Positions 38,174 to 49,008 of a stretch of DNA of 64,000 bases are shown one piece after another. The DNA comes from Hyphomicrobiales bacterium (GTDB taxonomy: Bacteria; Pseudomonadota; Alphaproteobacteria; Rhizobiales; Rhizobiaceae), in assembly GCA_900468535.1 (NCBI GenBank), contig UBTY01000027.1, positions 1 through 64,000 of the forward strand, read 5' to 3'. The position numbers and the translations under genes were made by a program. The notes under the pieces are model-generated. The model was not told the origin of the DNA and did not search any database. It was given only the letters and a program-made list of their open reading frames with translations. Position 1 is the first letter of the stretch. Each line of letters begins with the position of its first letter.

Positions 38174-38701
38174 CTATTGGCCGAGGCGTGCCAGCAGGGC
38201 CGCGGCGCGTGCAGGCGGCCAGCGACGCACGGTCAGGGGTTCGCTTCCTCGCGCCACGTCAACACCCTCACCCACGGAAAGCACAACACGCCTGCCCGAG
38301 GAAGGGCGCCCGACGGCGACCCGCCCCCGTACCACGAAGACGGAGGTTGTTCCGTTCTTGACATCGACGGCCCAGCGCGTGCCTCGGACAGCGGCGATCG
38401 CCTGCGGCGTCACCACCTCAAATCCGCCTCGGCGCTTCGCGCTATCGACATCCACGAGCACCGCCTTGTTTCGCAAGGATACGGCATCGGGCCTGCCATC
38501 GCGGTTTCGGTCGATCACATTGAACCGGGCACCGCCCTCGGCAGTGATCGTCGTGCCATCACAGTGCATGATCTGGCGTGATGTCCCTGCGAGACGCTCC
38601 ATCGTACAGCCAGGCGCCTGCGCCAGCGCGATATCGTTCGCAAGAAGGCTCGCGCCGCTGGATGCGACAGCAGCCAAAAGCATTCGGGAGATAAAATGCA
38701 T
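38174..38701 (-). CDS. FecR-domain exported protein
   Basis: A 175-residue protein with a signal peptide (residues 1-28, ending ALAQ) and a FecR-type domain (about 75-165; VDVKNGTTSVFVVRGRVAVG and LSVGEGVDV). It lacks the membrane segment and HTH partner of iron-dicitrate FecR. A perfect GGAGGTGA site precedes the ATG. The adjacent CHASE2 cyclase suggests that this periplasmic domain supplies or modulates the signal; that link is inferred from synteny. Confidence 0.85.
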   Translation of the reverse strand: MHFISRMLLAAVASSGASLLANDIALAQAPGCTMERLAGTSRQIMHCDGTTITAEGGARFNVIDRNRDGRPDAVSLRNKAVLVDVDSAKRRGGFEVVTPQAIAAVRGTRWAVDVKNGTTSVFVVRGRVAVGRPSSGRRVVLSVGEGVDVARGSEPLTVRRWPPARAAALLARLGQ

Positions 38702-38805
38702 ATTCGTCACCTCCGTCAAAATCGCGATCGTATCGTTGCCTATCTATGTCGATTGCTGAAGCACGCATAGGGAAACGTCAACGGATATCAGGAGCGATCT
38801 ACAGT

Positions 38806-39942
38806 TTAAGCGTCGCCTCTTATCGCCGGACCTGTGTAGCGCGCCCTCGGGCGGATGAGATGACCGCTCTCGACCTGCTCCATCGCGTGGGCGAGCCAAC
38901 CGACCGACCGCGCGAGCGCGAAGATCACGAGCGGCGCGTTCTCGGGGAGGTCGAAGGCTGCCGACATGGCCGTCAGGGCAAAATCCACATTCACCCCTTC
39001 CCCAACGAGCTCTTCTCCCGCTGCAGCAAGTTCCGTGTAACTTTCCGGCACTCTGAATTGCGACAATAGCGCCTTGGCCCGGATGTCTCCATCCGGATAC
39101 AAAGGGTGGCCGAACGCTGCGAGCAACCTCCCCTCGGTCAATGCCTGTCGCACGGCTAGCCCGGCACCAACAGCCTTTACCTCCTCGATAAACGACAAAA
39201 CGCCCTGCCACGCGCCGCCGTGGAGCGGCCCCGTCAACGTCGCAAGGCCTGACAGTACCGCAGCGGAAAGGGTCGCGCCTGACGACGCCGTGACCCGGGT
39301 CGCAAAGGTCGACGCGTTCAGTTCGTGATCGGCAAGAAGAACCAACGCACGCCGGACGCAATCAGCAGCGTCCGGCCTATTCCAGCTCATCGCGAGCCGC
39401 TGGTGCAATGGCAGGCTTGCCGATCCCGGAGCAAGAGCGCTTGCGACAGTAGAAAGGATATCCTGCGCCTCGGTTCTCAGAACCTTGAGCGACCGACCCA
39501 GTGTGGGTAGGTCGCGTATTGCGCGCTGCCCCAGCAGAAGGAAAGCCTGATCGAGCGATGGCACGCCTTCCGAAGGCTCGGCGCGCGCGGTTTCAACGTC
39601 AGAAGAGTTCCATAGGAGGGCTGCCGTCTCCTCCAGCGAGGCGTGCTCGGCCCATAGAGCCGCATCGCGCCCGCGATAGTAGAGCCGACCATCGACGATC
39701 GTGGAGATGGCCGAGGGCAGAACGGGATCGCCCCACTGGATCGTATCTGCCGCAACCGTCTCGGTCTTGCGCCGACCCGCATTGCGTTCCGTAAGCCGCT
39801 GGACATCGGCGGCGTTGTAGAGGCTTCTCCTGACATCCGCGACGTCAGGCTTGGCGCGAATGCGACCACGGCTAACATTTGCATAAAGCGTCTGCGGCTT
39901 CGTGCCGAGTTTTTCGAGCGCCTGCTCTGCCGTCAGCCACAC
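38806..39942 (-). CDS. Citrate-synthase-family protein with N-terminal helix-turn-helix
   Basis: A 378-residue protein. Residues 1-55 look like a MerR/excisionase-type winged helix (WLTAEQALEKLGTKPQTLY with a YANVSRGRIRAK wing). The rest is a citrate-synthase fold with LADHELNAST, GPLHGGAW, AFGHPLY and GVNVDFA, so the catalytic His, His and Asp are kept. A GTG start preceded by GAGGG fits better than the ATG 18 bases upstream, which has no ribosome-binding site. It is divergent from a second citrate-synthase paralogue across a palindrome. It may be an enzyme that also controls its own locus, or a regulator that uses the enzyme fold to sense acyl-CoA or oxaloacetate. Confidence 0.85.
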   Translation of the reverse strand: MWLTAEQALEKLGTKPQTLYANVSRGRIRAKPDVADVRRSLYNAADVQRLTERNAGRRKTETVAADTIQWGDPVLPSAISTIVDGRLYYRGRDAALWAEHASLEETAALLWNSSDVETARAEPSEGVPSLDQAFLLLGQRAIRDLPTLGRSLKVLRTEAQDILSTVASALAPGSASLPLHQRLAMSWNRPDAADCVRRALVLLADHELNASTFATRVTASSGATLSAAVLSGLATLTGPLHGGAWQGVLSFIEEVKAVGAGLAVRQALTEGRLLAAFGHPLYPDGDIRAKALLSQFRVPESYTELAAAGEELVGEGVNVDFALTAMSAAFDLPENAPLVIFALARSVGWLAHAMEQVESGHLIRPRARYTGPAIRGDA

Positions 39943-39976
39943 GATCGCACCCTCATACATTGATCTATTTCGTCAA

Positions 39977-39990
39977 GATTGACGTCAATC
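39977..39990. promoter_or_regulatory. Palindrome in the divergent citrate-synthase promoter region
   Basis: GATTGACGTCAATC is a perfect 14-bp palindrome. It overlaps a second inverted repeat, GTCAA-GA-TTGAC (39972-39983), and a TTGACG that could be a -35 box. Its place in the 88-bp gap between the two citrate-synthase-like genes suits an operator for the HTH-bearing paralogue. Confidence 0.5.
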
Positions 39991-40030
39991 AATTTAGGTT
40001 CGATCTTCTTGAACGTAAAGGAGAAACACC

Positions 40031-41119
40031 ATGAAAAACGGCTTGGAAGATGTCATCGCGGCTGAAACGCTGCTCTCGGATGTAGACGGCGAAGCTGGTC
40101 GCCTGGTTATTCGCGGCATCTCACTTGATGAACTTGCATCAACGGCAACCTATGAAAGCGTTGCCGCTCTGTTGCTCGATGGCTTGATGGAGCGACCGGT
40201 CAACGAGACGGAATTGCGCCAGCAGCTCGGCTTGATGCGGATGCAGCTTTTCGCTCACGTGCAGTCAGTCGATGCGGAACTGCTCGCGCTGCCGCCTGTC
40301 GATGCGTTGCGTGCCCTCATCGCTCGTCTGCCGGATGGCGAGGATTTCGACGCTGCCCTGAGACTGCTGGCGGCTCCGGCTGTCTTTCTGCCGACAATCC
40401 TCCGTCTGCAGGCTGGTCGCGAGCCGACCGAGCCGGACGCGACGCTGTCGCAATCTGCAGACATCCTGCGGATGCTCACCGGACGGCGCCCAAGCTCGGA
40501 ACAGACGTCCGCACTCGACGCCTACCTGGTCACGATCTCGGACCACGGACTGAACGCCTCGACCTTCGCCTCCCGCGTTATCGCCTCGACGCGCGCCGGA
40601 CTTACCTCGTCGGTGCTCGCCGCGATCAGCGCCCTCAAAGGGCCGCTGCATGGCGGAGCGCCCGGCCCCGTGCTGGATATGCTTGACGCGATCGGCAGTG
40701 GGGAAAACGCACGCGACTGGCTGGCACAGGCATTGGATCGAGGCGAACGTCTCATGGGCTTTGGCCACCGTATCTACAGGGTCCGCGATCCCCGCGCAGA
40801 CGCGTTGAAACAGGCTCTGCGCCCGCTCGTGTCGGCCGGTCAGGTTGATCGACAGCGGATCGAACTCGCGGAATCGGTCGAGCAGGCGGCCCTGGCGATC
40901 CTGCGCGAGCGCAAACCGGACCGGGCGCTCGACGTCAATGTCGAGTTCTACACGGCATTGCTGCTCGATGCGCTAGGCTTCCCGCGCGAGGCCTTCACCG
41001 GCGTCTTCGCAATCGGTCGGACAGTAGGGTGGATCGCCCATGCCCGCGAACAATCGCTGGAAGGTCGACTGATCCGCCCTCGATCGGTCTATATCGGTCC
41101 ATTGCCCCGCGCGGCCTGA
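40031..41119 (+). CDS. Citrate synthase/methylcitrate synthase family protein
   Basis: A 362-residue citrate-synthase fold without the DNA-binding extension. Active-site blocks are SDHGLNAST, GPLHGGAPG, MGFGHRIYRVRD and VNVEFYTALLLDAL; the catalytic acid is Glu rather than the usual Asp, as in some paralogues. The main TCA enzyme (gltA) is longer, so this is probably an accessory citrate, methylcitrate or related acyl-CoA synthase. An AAAGGAG site precedes the ATG. It is divergent from the HTH-fused paralogue. Confidence 0.85.
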   Translation: MKNGLEDVIAAETLLSDVDGEAGRLVIRGISLDELASTATYESVAALLLDGLMERPVNETELRQQLGLMRMQLFAHVQSVDAELLALPPVDALRALIARLPDGEDFDAALRLLAAPAVFLPTILRLQAGREPTEPDATLSQSADILRMLTGRRPSSEQTSALDAYLVTISDHGLNASTFASRVIASTRAGLTSSVLAAISALKGPLHGGAPGPVLDMLDAIGSGENARDWLAQALDRGERLMGFGHRIYRVRDPRADALKQALRPLVSAGQVDRQRIELAESVEQAALAILRERKPDRALDVNVEFYTALLLDALGFPREAFTGVFAIGRTVGWIAHAREQSLEGRLIRPRSVYIGPLPRAA

Positions 41120-41169
41120 CCATTTCAGCCGGTGGCCCAAGACCGTAAGTATGTCTGCACAATTTCAAA

Positions 41170-41198
41170 GGCCGCCTCACCGATCTGGCGAGGCGGCC
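41170..41198 (-). terminator. Terminator after pyrG
   Basis: GGCCGCCTC and GAGGCGGCC form a perfect 9-bp stem with an 11-base loop; read on the minus strand it is followed by TTTGAAATT. It sits just past the pyrG stop and could also stop the converging citrate-synthase transcript. Confidence 0.6.
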
Positions 41199-41206
41199 CT
41201 TGGAAA

Positions 41207-42964
<1,758 letters not shown>

Positions 42965-42975
42965 CTAGTTGCCGC

Positions 42976-43524
42976 TTACTGTCCGCTTGGGACGGTGGCG
43001 GGTGCCGGAGCGGCAGGCGTTGTGGCCTGCGGTGCTGCCGGAGCAGTTTGAGTGGACGGAGCCGTTTCGGCAGGTGCCGATGCAGCCGGAGCCGCGGGGG
43101 CGGTTGCCGCCGGAGCAGCAGGTGCTGCCGGAGCCGTCGCCGCAGGAGCCGGAGCAGCTTCGCCGCCGGTCGGTACGCCGTTGTTGCTCTGCGGTGCCGC
43201 CGGAGCCGGAGCCGCGTTGCCGTTCTGGCCACCCAGCGAATCAAGGATACCGTTGCCCTGCCCGCCTGTTGCCGGGATACGGTTCAGGATATCCGTCGGA
43301 CGGCTTTCATAGCGCGTCAGGATACCGAGAGCGAGCGACGTGATGAAGAACAGCGTCGCCAGGATCGCGGTGGTCCGCGTCAGGGCGTTGGCCGTGCCAC
43401 GGGCAGACATGAAGCCCGAACCGCCGCCGATACCGAGGCCGCCGCCTTCCGAACGCTGGATAAGCACGACGCCGACAAGCGCCAGCACGATCATAAGATG
43501 AATAACAATCAAAACGGTCTGCAT
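42976..43524 (-). CDS. secG: Preprotein translocase subunit SecG with long Ala/Pro tail
   Basis: A 182-residue protein. The first 75 residues are a normal SecG: two membrane helices (VLIVIHLMIVLALVGVVLIQ and AILATLFFITSLALGIL) joined by the RSEGGGLGIGGGSGFMSARG loop. The remaining 100 or so residues are low-complexity Ala/Pro with scattered Thr, Gln and Asn, more than doubling the usual size. The tail is probably periplasmic and unstructured. The internal ATG is the chosen start. Confidence 0.93.
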   Translation of the reverse strand: MQTVLIVIHLMIVLALVGVVLIQRSEGGGLGIGGGSGFMSARGTANALTRTTAILATLFFITSLALGILTRYESRPTDILNRIPATGGQGNGILDSLGGQNGNAAPAPAAPQSNNGVPTGGEAAPAPAATAPAAPAAPAATAPAAPAASAPAETAPSTQTAPAAPQATTPAAPAPATVPSGQ

Positions 43525-43631
43525 GGGTCCAGTCCTGCCCACACGCACGGCGGGCACAAAGCAAAATTCTGGCGCTCTTTACATGAGGTAATCCGCTATT
43601 CCAAGCCCTTCGGCTCGGAATATACACGCCT

Positions 43632-44402
43632 CTAAGCAAGCAACGCGTCGTATGCGCCGTAGATGGCGAGAAAATCAGTGGCTTTCAAGCTTGCACCGCC
43701 GATCAATGCGCCATCGACATTCGCGACGCCCATGAGCTCCCTGGCGTTGCTCGGCTTGACGGAACCGCCATAGAGGATGCGCATCTTCTTGCCGGCGTCG
43801 CCGAAGCGGGAAACGAGCTCTGAACGCATGAAGGCATGCGCCTTCTCAACGTCTTCGACGGTCGGCGTGAGGCCGGTACCGATCGCCCATACGGGCTCGT
43901 AGGCGATAACCGTATTCTCAGGCGTCGCGCTGTCGGGCACGGAGGCTGACAGCTGGCGCTTGATGATATCAAGGGTCTGGCCCGCCTTCCGCTCGTCGGC
44001 TGTTTCACCGATGCAGACGATCGCCGTCAGTTCTGCGGCGAAGGCAGCTTCTGCCTTGGCGCGAACGAGATGATCGGTCTCGGCATGGTCGGTGCGACGC
44101 TCGGAATGCCCGACGATGACATAAGTGCCGAAGCAATCCGCGATCATTTCGGCGGAGATGTCGCCGGTGTGGGCGCCGGACGGGTTCTGATGGCAATCCT
44201 GCGCGCCAATCGCGAGCGGGCTGTCGGTGCAAAGTGCTGTGGCGACATAGAGCAGCGTTGCCGGCGGGCAGATCAGCGCTTCAACCTTCGCAGAAAGCGG
44301 GCCTTCGACCCCTGCGGCAATCGCCTTGATCTGGTCGAGGGAGGCACGTGTGCCGTTCATTTTCCAGTTTCCCGCCACGAGCGGACGCACGTCAGGTGTC
44401 AT
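43632..44402 (-). CDS. tpiA: Triose-phosphate isomerase
   Basis: A 256-residue glycolytic enzyme. The substrate Lys is in VAGNWKMNG, the electrophilic His in IVGHSERR, the base Glu in [11 protein letters not shown], and the phosphate loop in [12 protein letters not shown]. It heads the tpiA-secG-pyrG gene order typical of rhizobia. Confidence 0.97.
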   Translation of the reverse strand: MTPDVRPLVAGNWKMNGTRASLDQIKAIAAGVEGPLSAKVEALICPPATLLYVATALCTDSPLAIGAQDCHQNPSGAHTGDISAEMIADCFGTYVIVGHSERRTDHAETDHLVRAKAEAAFAAELTAIVCIGETADERKAGQTLDIIKRQLSASVPDSATPENTVIAYEPVWAIGTGLTPTVEDVEKAHAFMRSELVSRFGDAGKKMRILYGGSVKPSNARELMGVANVDGALIGGASLKATDFLAIYGAYDALLA

Positions 44403-44559
44403 GCCAGCCTTCCCAAACTTTCAAGTACCGAGCGGGCCTTAGCAAAAGCAGCCGTCGATGAAAAGGTTTCGTACCCTTACGTAAGGGAAATATCGGCCTT
44501 TTGTCGCGCAAATGCTTAAAATTCGGAGCCGATGTTGCTGAAAATCGTGCAACGGGCCA

Positions 44560-45480
44560 TCACGACCCCAAAATCCAGTTCAGCGTCCGGCGCCAGTCGA
44601 TCATACGGATCGGCGTCCCGTGATTGCCGGTCTGGTAAAGCGTGAAATGGGTCGGATAGCCTGTTTTCAGAAGTTTTTCGAAGAGCGCCTGCTGATCAGT
44701 GGCTGCGTAGACGGGATCGCGGCTGCCATGCGCGAACCAGATCGGAAGCTTCGCCTTGAAGAACGGGCTCTTGGCGAAGTCCGGATCGGTGACGCCGCTC
44801 ATGATCACCATTCCCTTCAGCCGTTTCACGCTGTCCGCATCACGGCTGACGCCCCAGCATATCTGGCTTCCCATCGATGCACAGGCGAGGACGACCGGCT
44901 TGCCGGGAGATTGAGCAGAAGCATAGCGGATCAGCCCCTCGATTGCCGTCACGCTATCGCTGTCGAAGCTCTTCACCGACGGCGAATAATAGACGCCTCC
45001 GTTGCCCGCGACGAGGTTTTTCAGCCGATTGAAGTTTCCGCCGAAGGTGTAGTCGTTCGCGCCGAGGCGTCGGTCGCCGTTCCGGCCGTGGATGAAAATG
45101 ACCGTAAACGCCGCTCCATTCGCAGGTCCCACCCTGGTGACATCGAGCTTCTGAGTGTCGAGCTGCAAGGTTTCATCCTGCTGCTGTTTCTTCACGCCGA
45201 GGGAGACGTATTTCTGCTGCGCGCGCTTTTCGGGGATTTGATCGCGACCATTGATGTCGCGCATCTCGTTGTAGTCGATGATGTCGAAGGCACCCTCGCT
45301 CGACGTCTGCAGCACCGTCTGCGCGGAGAAGAGATCATCCTTGAAGGGCGGCAAATCGGCTGCGGCGCCTGCTCCGGCGCCGATCGCCAGAAAAAAGGCC
45401 GCAATTGCAGTGACAATAGTGCAATGACTTGTGGACATTCGCATGCGCATGGTTCCCTGATGCGTCTGGGCGCTTGCCAT
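44560..45480 (-). CDS. Exported alpha/beta hydrolase
   Basis: A protein of about 306 residues with an N-terminal signal (TIVTAIAAFFLAIGAGAGAAA). The alpha/beta-hydrolase fold shows an oxyanion region (VIFIHGRNGDRRLG), a nucleophile elbow CASMGS (Ser with Cys in place of the usual first Gly), an acid in HGSRDPVY and a His in TGNHGTP. The esterase, lipase or peptidase substrate is unknown. The start is uncertain: ATGs at 45480 and 45450 both give a plausible leader. It lies divergent from parE. Confidence 0.78.
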   Translation of the reverse strand: MASAQTHQGTMRMRMSTSHCTIVTAIAAFFLAIGAGAGAAADLPPFKDDLFSAQTVLQTSSEGAFDIIDYNEMRDINGRDQIPEKRAQQKYVSLGVKKQQQDETLQLDTQKLDVTRVGPANGAAFTVIFIHGRNGDRRLGANDYTFGGNFNRLKNLVAGNGGVYYSPSVKSFDSDSVTAIEGLIRYASAQSPGKPVVLACASMGSQICWGVSRDADSVKRLKGMVIMSGVTDPDFAKSPFFKAKLPIWFAHGSRDPVYAATDQQALFEKLLKTGYPTHFTLYQTGNHGTPIRMIDWRRTLNWILGS

Positions 45481-45654
45481 TCCGCGCCCTTCAACGCAAA
45501 CCATTTCTGAATAAATCCGCCTGAGCGGCGGCGTCGCGTGTGAAAGTGCTTTCTGGCACAATCTTTCTGATTCGTAAGCGTGACATCAAATGCGGTGAAT
45601 TTGGGTCAGGCCCGATTGATGGCCGCCCACAAACGATAAAGTTCTGAACGGCTC

Positions 45655-47724
45655 ATGGACGATAGCAACGATCTCTTTTCCGGAATGCCTTCGACTTCCA
45701 GGCGCGAAGATGCGCCGAAGGCGGAACCAGCGACAAAGACCGTCGCGGAAATAGCCCCTGCTCCGGCGGCACCGGTGCGTGCGCCGGCGACGACCGAAGA
45801 CTATGGCGCATCATCGATCCGGGTTCTTGAGGGCCTGGAGCCGGTGCGCATGCGCCCGGGCATGTATATCGGCGGCACCGATGAAAAGGCACTTCATCAC
45901 CTCTTCGCCGAAGTCATCGACAACTCGATGGACGAAGCCGTCGCCGGGCATGCAAATTTCATCGAGGTTCATCTCGACATCCACGGCTACCTGACAGTCA
46001 CCGACAACGGGCGCGGCATTCCGGTCGAGAACCATCCGCAGGTTCCCGGAAAATCGACGCTCGAAGTCATCATGACGAAGCTGCACGCGGGCGGCAAGTT
46101 CGACGGCAAGGCATATGAGACGTCGGGCGGTCTGCACGGCGTCGGCGTTTCCGTCGTCAACGCCCTCTCCGACGTGCTCGAAGTCGAAGTGGCCCGCAAC
46201 CGCAAGCTCTATCGTCAGCGCTTCTCCCGCGGCATTCCGCAGGGCGGGCTCGAAGACCTCGGTGACGTCCACAACCGTCGCGGCACCCGCGTCCGCTTCC
46301 ATCCGGATCCGCAGATTTTCGGCGATCACGCCAAGTTCGATGCCGGCCGTGTTTTCCGCATGGCGCGCTCCAAGGCCTATCTGTTCGGCGGCGTCGAAAT
46401 CCGCTGGAGCTGCGATGAAGGTGTCGTGCCCGAGGGTGGCGACATCCCTGACAAGGCCGTCTTCCACTTCCCCGGCGGCCTTAAGGACTATCTCCAGGCG
46501 ACGATGGGCAAGGAGTTCACTGTCACCCGCGAGATCTTCGCCGGAAAGACGGAAAAGACCAGCGGCCACGGTTCGCTCGAATGGGCGATCACGTGGTACG
46601 GCGGCGATCCACAGGTTCACTCCTACTGCAACACCATTCCGACGCCTGAAGGCGGCACCCACGAGGCCGGCCTCCGCATCGCTCTGACCAAGGGCCTCAA
46701 GGCCTATGGGGAACTGACGCAGAACAAGCGCGCGGCGCAGATCACCACGGATGACGTGATGATCTCGGCCGTCGGCATGCTCTCGGTCTTCATCCGCGAG
46801 CCCGAATTCGTCGGCCAGACGAAGGACAAGCTTGCGACCGTCGAAGCGCAGCGCATCGTCGAAAACGCATTGCGCGATCCCTTCGACCACTATCTCGCCG
46901 ACAATCCGAACGAGACGGCCAAGCTGCTCGATTGGGTGATCGAACGCGCGGAAGAGCGTCTGCGTCGCCGCAAGGAAAAGGAAGTCAATCGCAAGACCGC
47001 CGTGCGCAAGCTTCGCCTGCCGGGCAAGCTCGCGGATTGCGCTCAGAACACGGCACAGGGCGCCGAACTGTTCATCGTCGAAGGCGATTCGGCAGGTGGT
47101 TCCGCCAAGCAGGCAAGAAACCGCGCGAACCAGGCGATCCTTCCGCTTCGCGGCAAGATTCTCAACGTTGCCAGCGCTGGCCGGGAGAAGCTTGGCGCCA
47201 ACCAGCAGCTCACCGATCTCGGCCAGGCGCTCGGCTGCGGCACCCGCTCGAAATATCGCGAAGAAGATCTTCGCTACGAACGCGTCATCGTCATGACCGA
47301 TGCCGACGTCGATGGCGCTCACATTGCATCGCTGCTGATTACATTCTTCTATCAGGAGATGCCGGAGCTCATCCGCGGTGGACATCTCTTCCTCGCCGTG
47401 CCGCCGCTCTACAAGATCACGCAGGGCGCGAAGTCCATCTACGCTCGCGACGACGCGCATCGCGCGGAACTGATGGAGACGGAGTTCAAGGGCAAGGCGA
47501 AGGTTGAAGTCAGCCGGTTCAAAGGTCTCGGCGAAATGCTGCCGGCGCAGCTGAAAGAGACCACGATGGACCCGAGCAAGCGTACGCTGCTTCGGGTGCT
47601 GATTGACGAGGTGGATTTCGAGGGAACGCGGACGGCAGTCGACGATCTGATGGGAACGAAGCCGGAAGCACGCTTCCGCTTCATTCAGGATCGGGCCGCC
47701 TTCGCAGAAAATCTCGACATCTGA
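45655..47724 (+). CDS. parE: DNA topoisomerase IV subunit B
   Basis: A 689-residue ATPase subunit of topoisomerase IV, which separates daughter chromosomes. GHKL ATP-site motifs are EVIDNSMDEAVAG, VTDNGRGIPVE and GGLHGVGVSVVNALS. The TOPRIM region has VEGDSAGGSAKQ and MTDADVDGAHI. The N-terminal 45 residues are an Ala/Pro-rich extension common in alphaproteobacterial ParE. Length and the absence of the GyrB insert favour ParE over GyrB. Confidence 0.96.
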   Translation: MDDSNDLFSGMPSTSRREDAPKAEPATKTVAEIAPAPAAPVRAPATTEDYGASSIRVLEGLEPVRMRPGMYIGGTDEKALHHLFAEVIDNSMDEAVAGHANFIEVHLDIHGYLTVTDNGRGIPVENHPQVPGKSTLEVIMTKLHAGGKFDGKAYETSGGLHGVGVSVVNALSDVLEVEVARNRKLYRQRFSRGIPQGGLEDLGDVHNRRGTRVRFHPDPQIFGDHAKFDAGRVFRMARSKAYLFGGVEIRWSCDEGVVPEGGDIPDKAVFHFPGGLKDYLQATMGKEFTVTREIFAGKTEKTSGHGSLEWAITWYGGDPQVHSYCNTIPTPEGGTHEAGLRIALTKGLKAYGELTQNKRAAQITTDDVMISAVGMLSVFIREPEFVGQTKDKLATVEAQRIVENALRDPFDHYLADNPNETAKLLDWVIERAEERLRRRKEKEVNRKTAVRKLRLPGKLADCAQNTAQGAELFIVEGDSAGGSAKQARNRANQAILPLRGKILNVASAGREKLGANQQLTDLGQALGCGTRSKYREEDLRYERVIVMTDADVDGAHIASLLITFFYQEMPELIRGGHLFLAVPPLYKITQGAKSIYARDDAHRAELMETEFKGKAKVEVSRFKGLGEMLPAQLKETTMDPSKRTLLRVLIDEVDFEGTRTAVDDLMGTKPEARFRFIQDRAAFAENLDI

Positions 47725-47732
47725 GCTGAGGC

Positions 47733-48188
47733 TCAATCGAGCCTGATATCGATCTCCGTCTTGATCGAGTTTGCGATGAAGCAGAGTTCATGCGCCTGAT
47801 GGTGCATCTTTTCTTCTTCCTCGCGGCTCGGCATCGCGGACGTATAGCGCACCTGTGGCCGCAGTTCGATGCGACTGACCATCGTGCGACCCCCGACCGT
47901 CTCCATTTTCCCTATCGCATCGTCGACATAGCTATCGACACCGATGCGCTTCTTCGACGCCAGCCAAAGATAGAACAGCATATGGCAGCTCGAGACCGCC
48001 GCCACGAACGCCTCTTCGGGATCGACATTCTCGGCAACGGAGAAGGGCAAAGGCACATTGTGCGGAGATGCCGACGCCGGAATGGTCAATCCGCCATCGA
48101 AGGACCAGCTGTGGCCCCGGCTGTAACGTCCGTCGACGAAGCTGTCGTCGCCACGTTGCCACGCGACCTTGGCCGAAAATGATGTCAT
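47733..48188 (-). CDS. OsmC-family peroxide-stress protein
   Basis: A 151-residue OsmC/Ohr-fold protein. The two redox cysteines are present in VSSCHMLFYL and HELCFIANS, with the catalytic region VDPEEAFVAA. These proteins reduce hydroperoxides with lipoylated partners. Its start overlaps the stop of the GntR gene (ATGA), so the two form an operon and the regulator probably controls both. Its stop lies nine bases from parE, tail to tail. Confidence 0.9.
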   Translation of the reverse strand: MTSFSAKVAWQRGDDSFVDGRYSRGHSWSFDGGLTIPASASPHNVPLPFSVAENVDPEEAFVAAVSSCHMLFYLWLASKKRIGVDSYVDDAIGKMETVGGRTMVSRIELRPQVRYTSAMPSREEEEKMHHQAHELCFIANSIKTEIDIRLD

Positions 48189-48808
48189 GTCTGGCTCTCC
48201 TTCATTACGAGCGGCGCTGTGGTCAGCCGCAGGTGTCGGTCCAACGCATCGCTCGCACCGGCAACGTCTCCGCGCGCGCAGGCCTCGATAATCGCGTTAT
48301 GGTCGTCATAAAGGGTCGGACGTTCCGCTGAGCCTTTGGGCTGACGAGAATAGGCGCGACGCGATTCGCGCCGGAGATCGTCGATCATGCCGAGAAGGCG
48401 GGCGTTTCCAGCGCGGCCGTAAAGCGTTCGATGAAAAGCCAGGTCCAGCTCCTCAAGGACGGCCGGCTCCTCCTCTTCGAGCAGATCCTCATTAAGCCGC
48501 CGAGCCTTGCGGAGATCGGTTTCCGTCATCGACGCAATCGCGCTTCGCAAAGCCGCGCATTCCAGCAGCGAGCGAACCTCGACAAGCTCGCGCGCTTGGT
48601 CGGCGTCCAACCCCGCAACGGCGAGGCTCCGATCCGGCCGCCGATCGAGCAGGCCTGATTCCAAAAGCCTGTCCAGCGCCTGCCGCACCGGCTGCCGGCT
48701 GACCTTGAAGCGCTCGGCCAAGGCCTCCTGCTTCAGCACCGCACCCGGCGGCAGCGAGCCGTCCTCTATTTCACGTCTCAACGTCGACAGAACATCATTT
48801 GTATCCAT
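48185..48808 (-). CDS. GntR/FCD-family transcriptional regulator
   Basis: A 207-residue regulator. The N-terminal winged helix includes RFKVSRQPVRQALDRLLESGLL, and the C-terminal FCD domain (about 75-195) has the metal-type His/Asp residues (LAFHRTLYG, YDDHNAI). It is translationally coupled to the downstream osmC-like gene. Its own start codon lies within a 20-bp near-palindrome, suggesting autoregulation. The ligand is unknown. Confidence 0.88.
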   Translation of the reverse strand: MDTNDVLSTLRREIEDGSLPPGAVLKQEALAERFKVSRQPVRQALDRLLESGLLDRRPDRSLAVAGLDADQARELVEVRSLLECAALRSAIASMTETDLRKARRLNEDLLEEEEPAVLEELDLAFHRTLYGRAGNARLLGMIDDLRRESRRAYSRQPKGSAERPTLYDDHNAIIEACARGDVAGASDALDRHLRLTTAPLVMKESQT

Positions 48809-48817
48809 GGATCCAAA
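48798..48817. promoter_or_regulatory. Candidate GntR operator overlapping the start codon
   Basis: TTTGTATCCATGGATCCAAA is an inverted repeat with nine of ten positions paired per arm; the centre ATCCATGGAT is perfect. The regulator's start codon sits at its centre. Binding here would block transcription or translation initiation of the gntR-osmC unit. Confidence 0.45.
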
Positions 48818-49008
48818 CTATCGACATCTACAAAACTTTGCAACGACGTTGCAGGACTTTTGTCATACTCATTGCTGAAACTGTGCTTAGAAATGCCGAC
48901 GTGGACGTCGGGGGAAATCGCGGCGCCGGCCATTAATCTCACCCGCCGCTTGCGTCGGGGGCGTGCATGGCCCATATCCATAGTCAATAATCGGGGGAAA
49001 AAGACGAC

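Noticed and set aside
42976..43300. The Ala/Pro codon repeats as a tandem DNA repeat or CRISPR-like array
   Set aside because: The units are irregular in length and spacing and are explained by a low-complexity protein tail of SecG.
45811..47736. A 641-codon minus-strand open frame opposite parE
   Set aside because: It lies fully antisense to a clear parE gene and its composition is that of a reverse-frame shadow.
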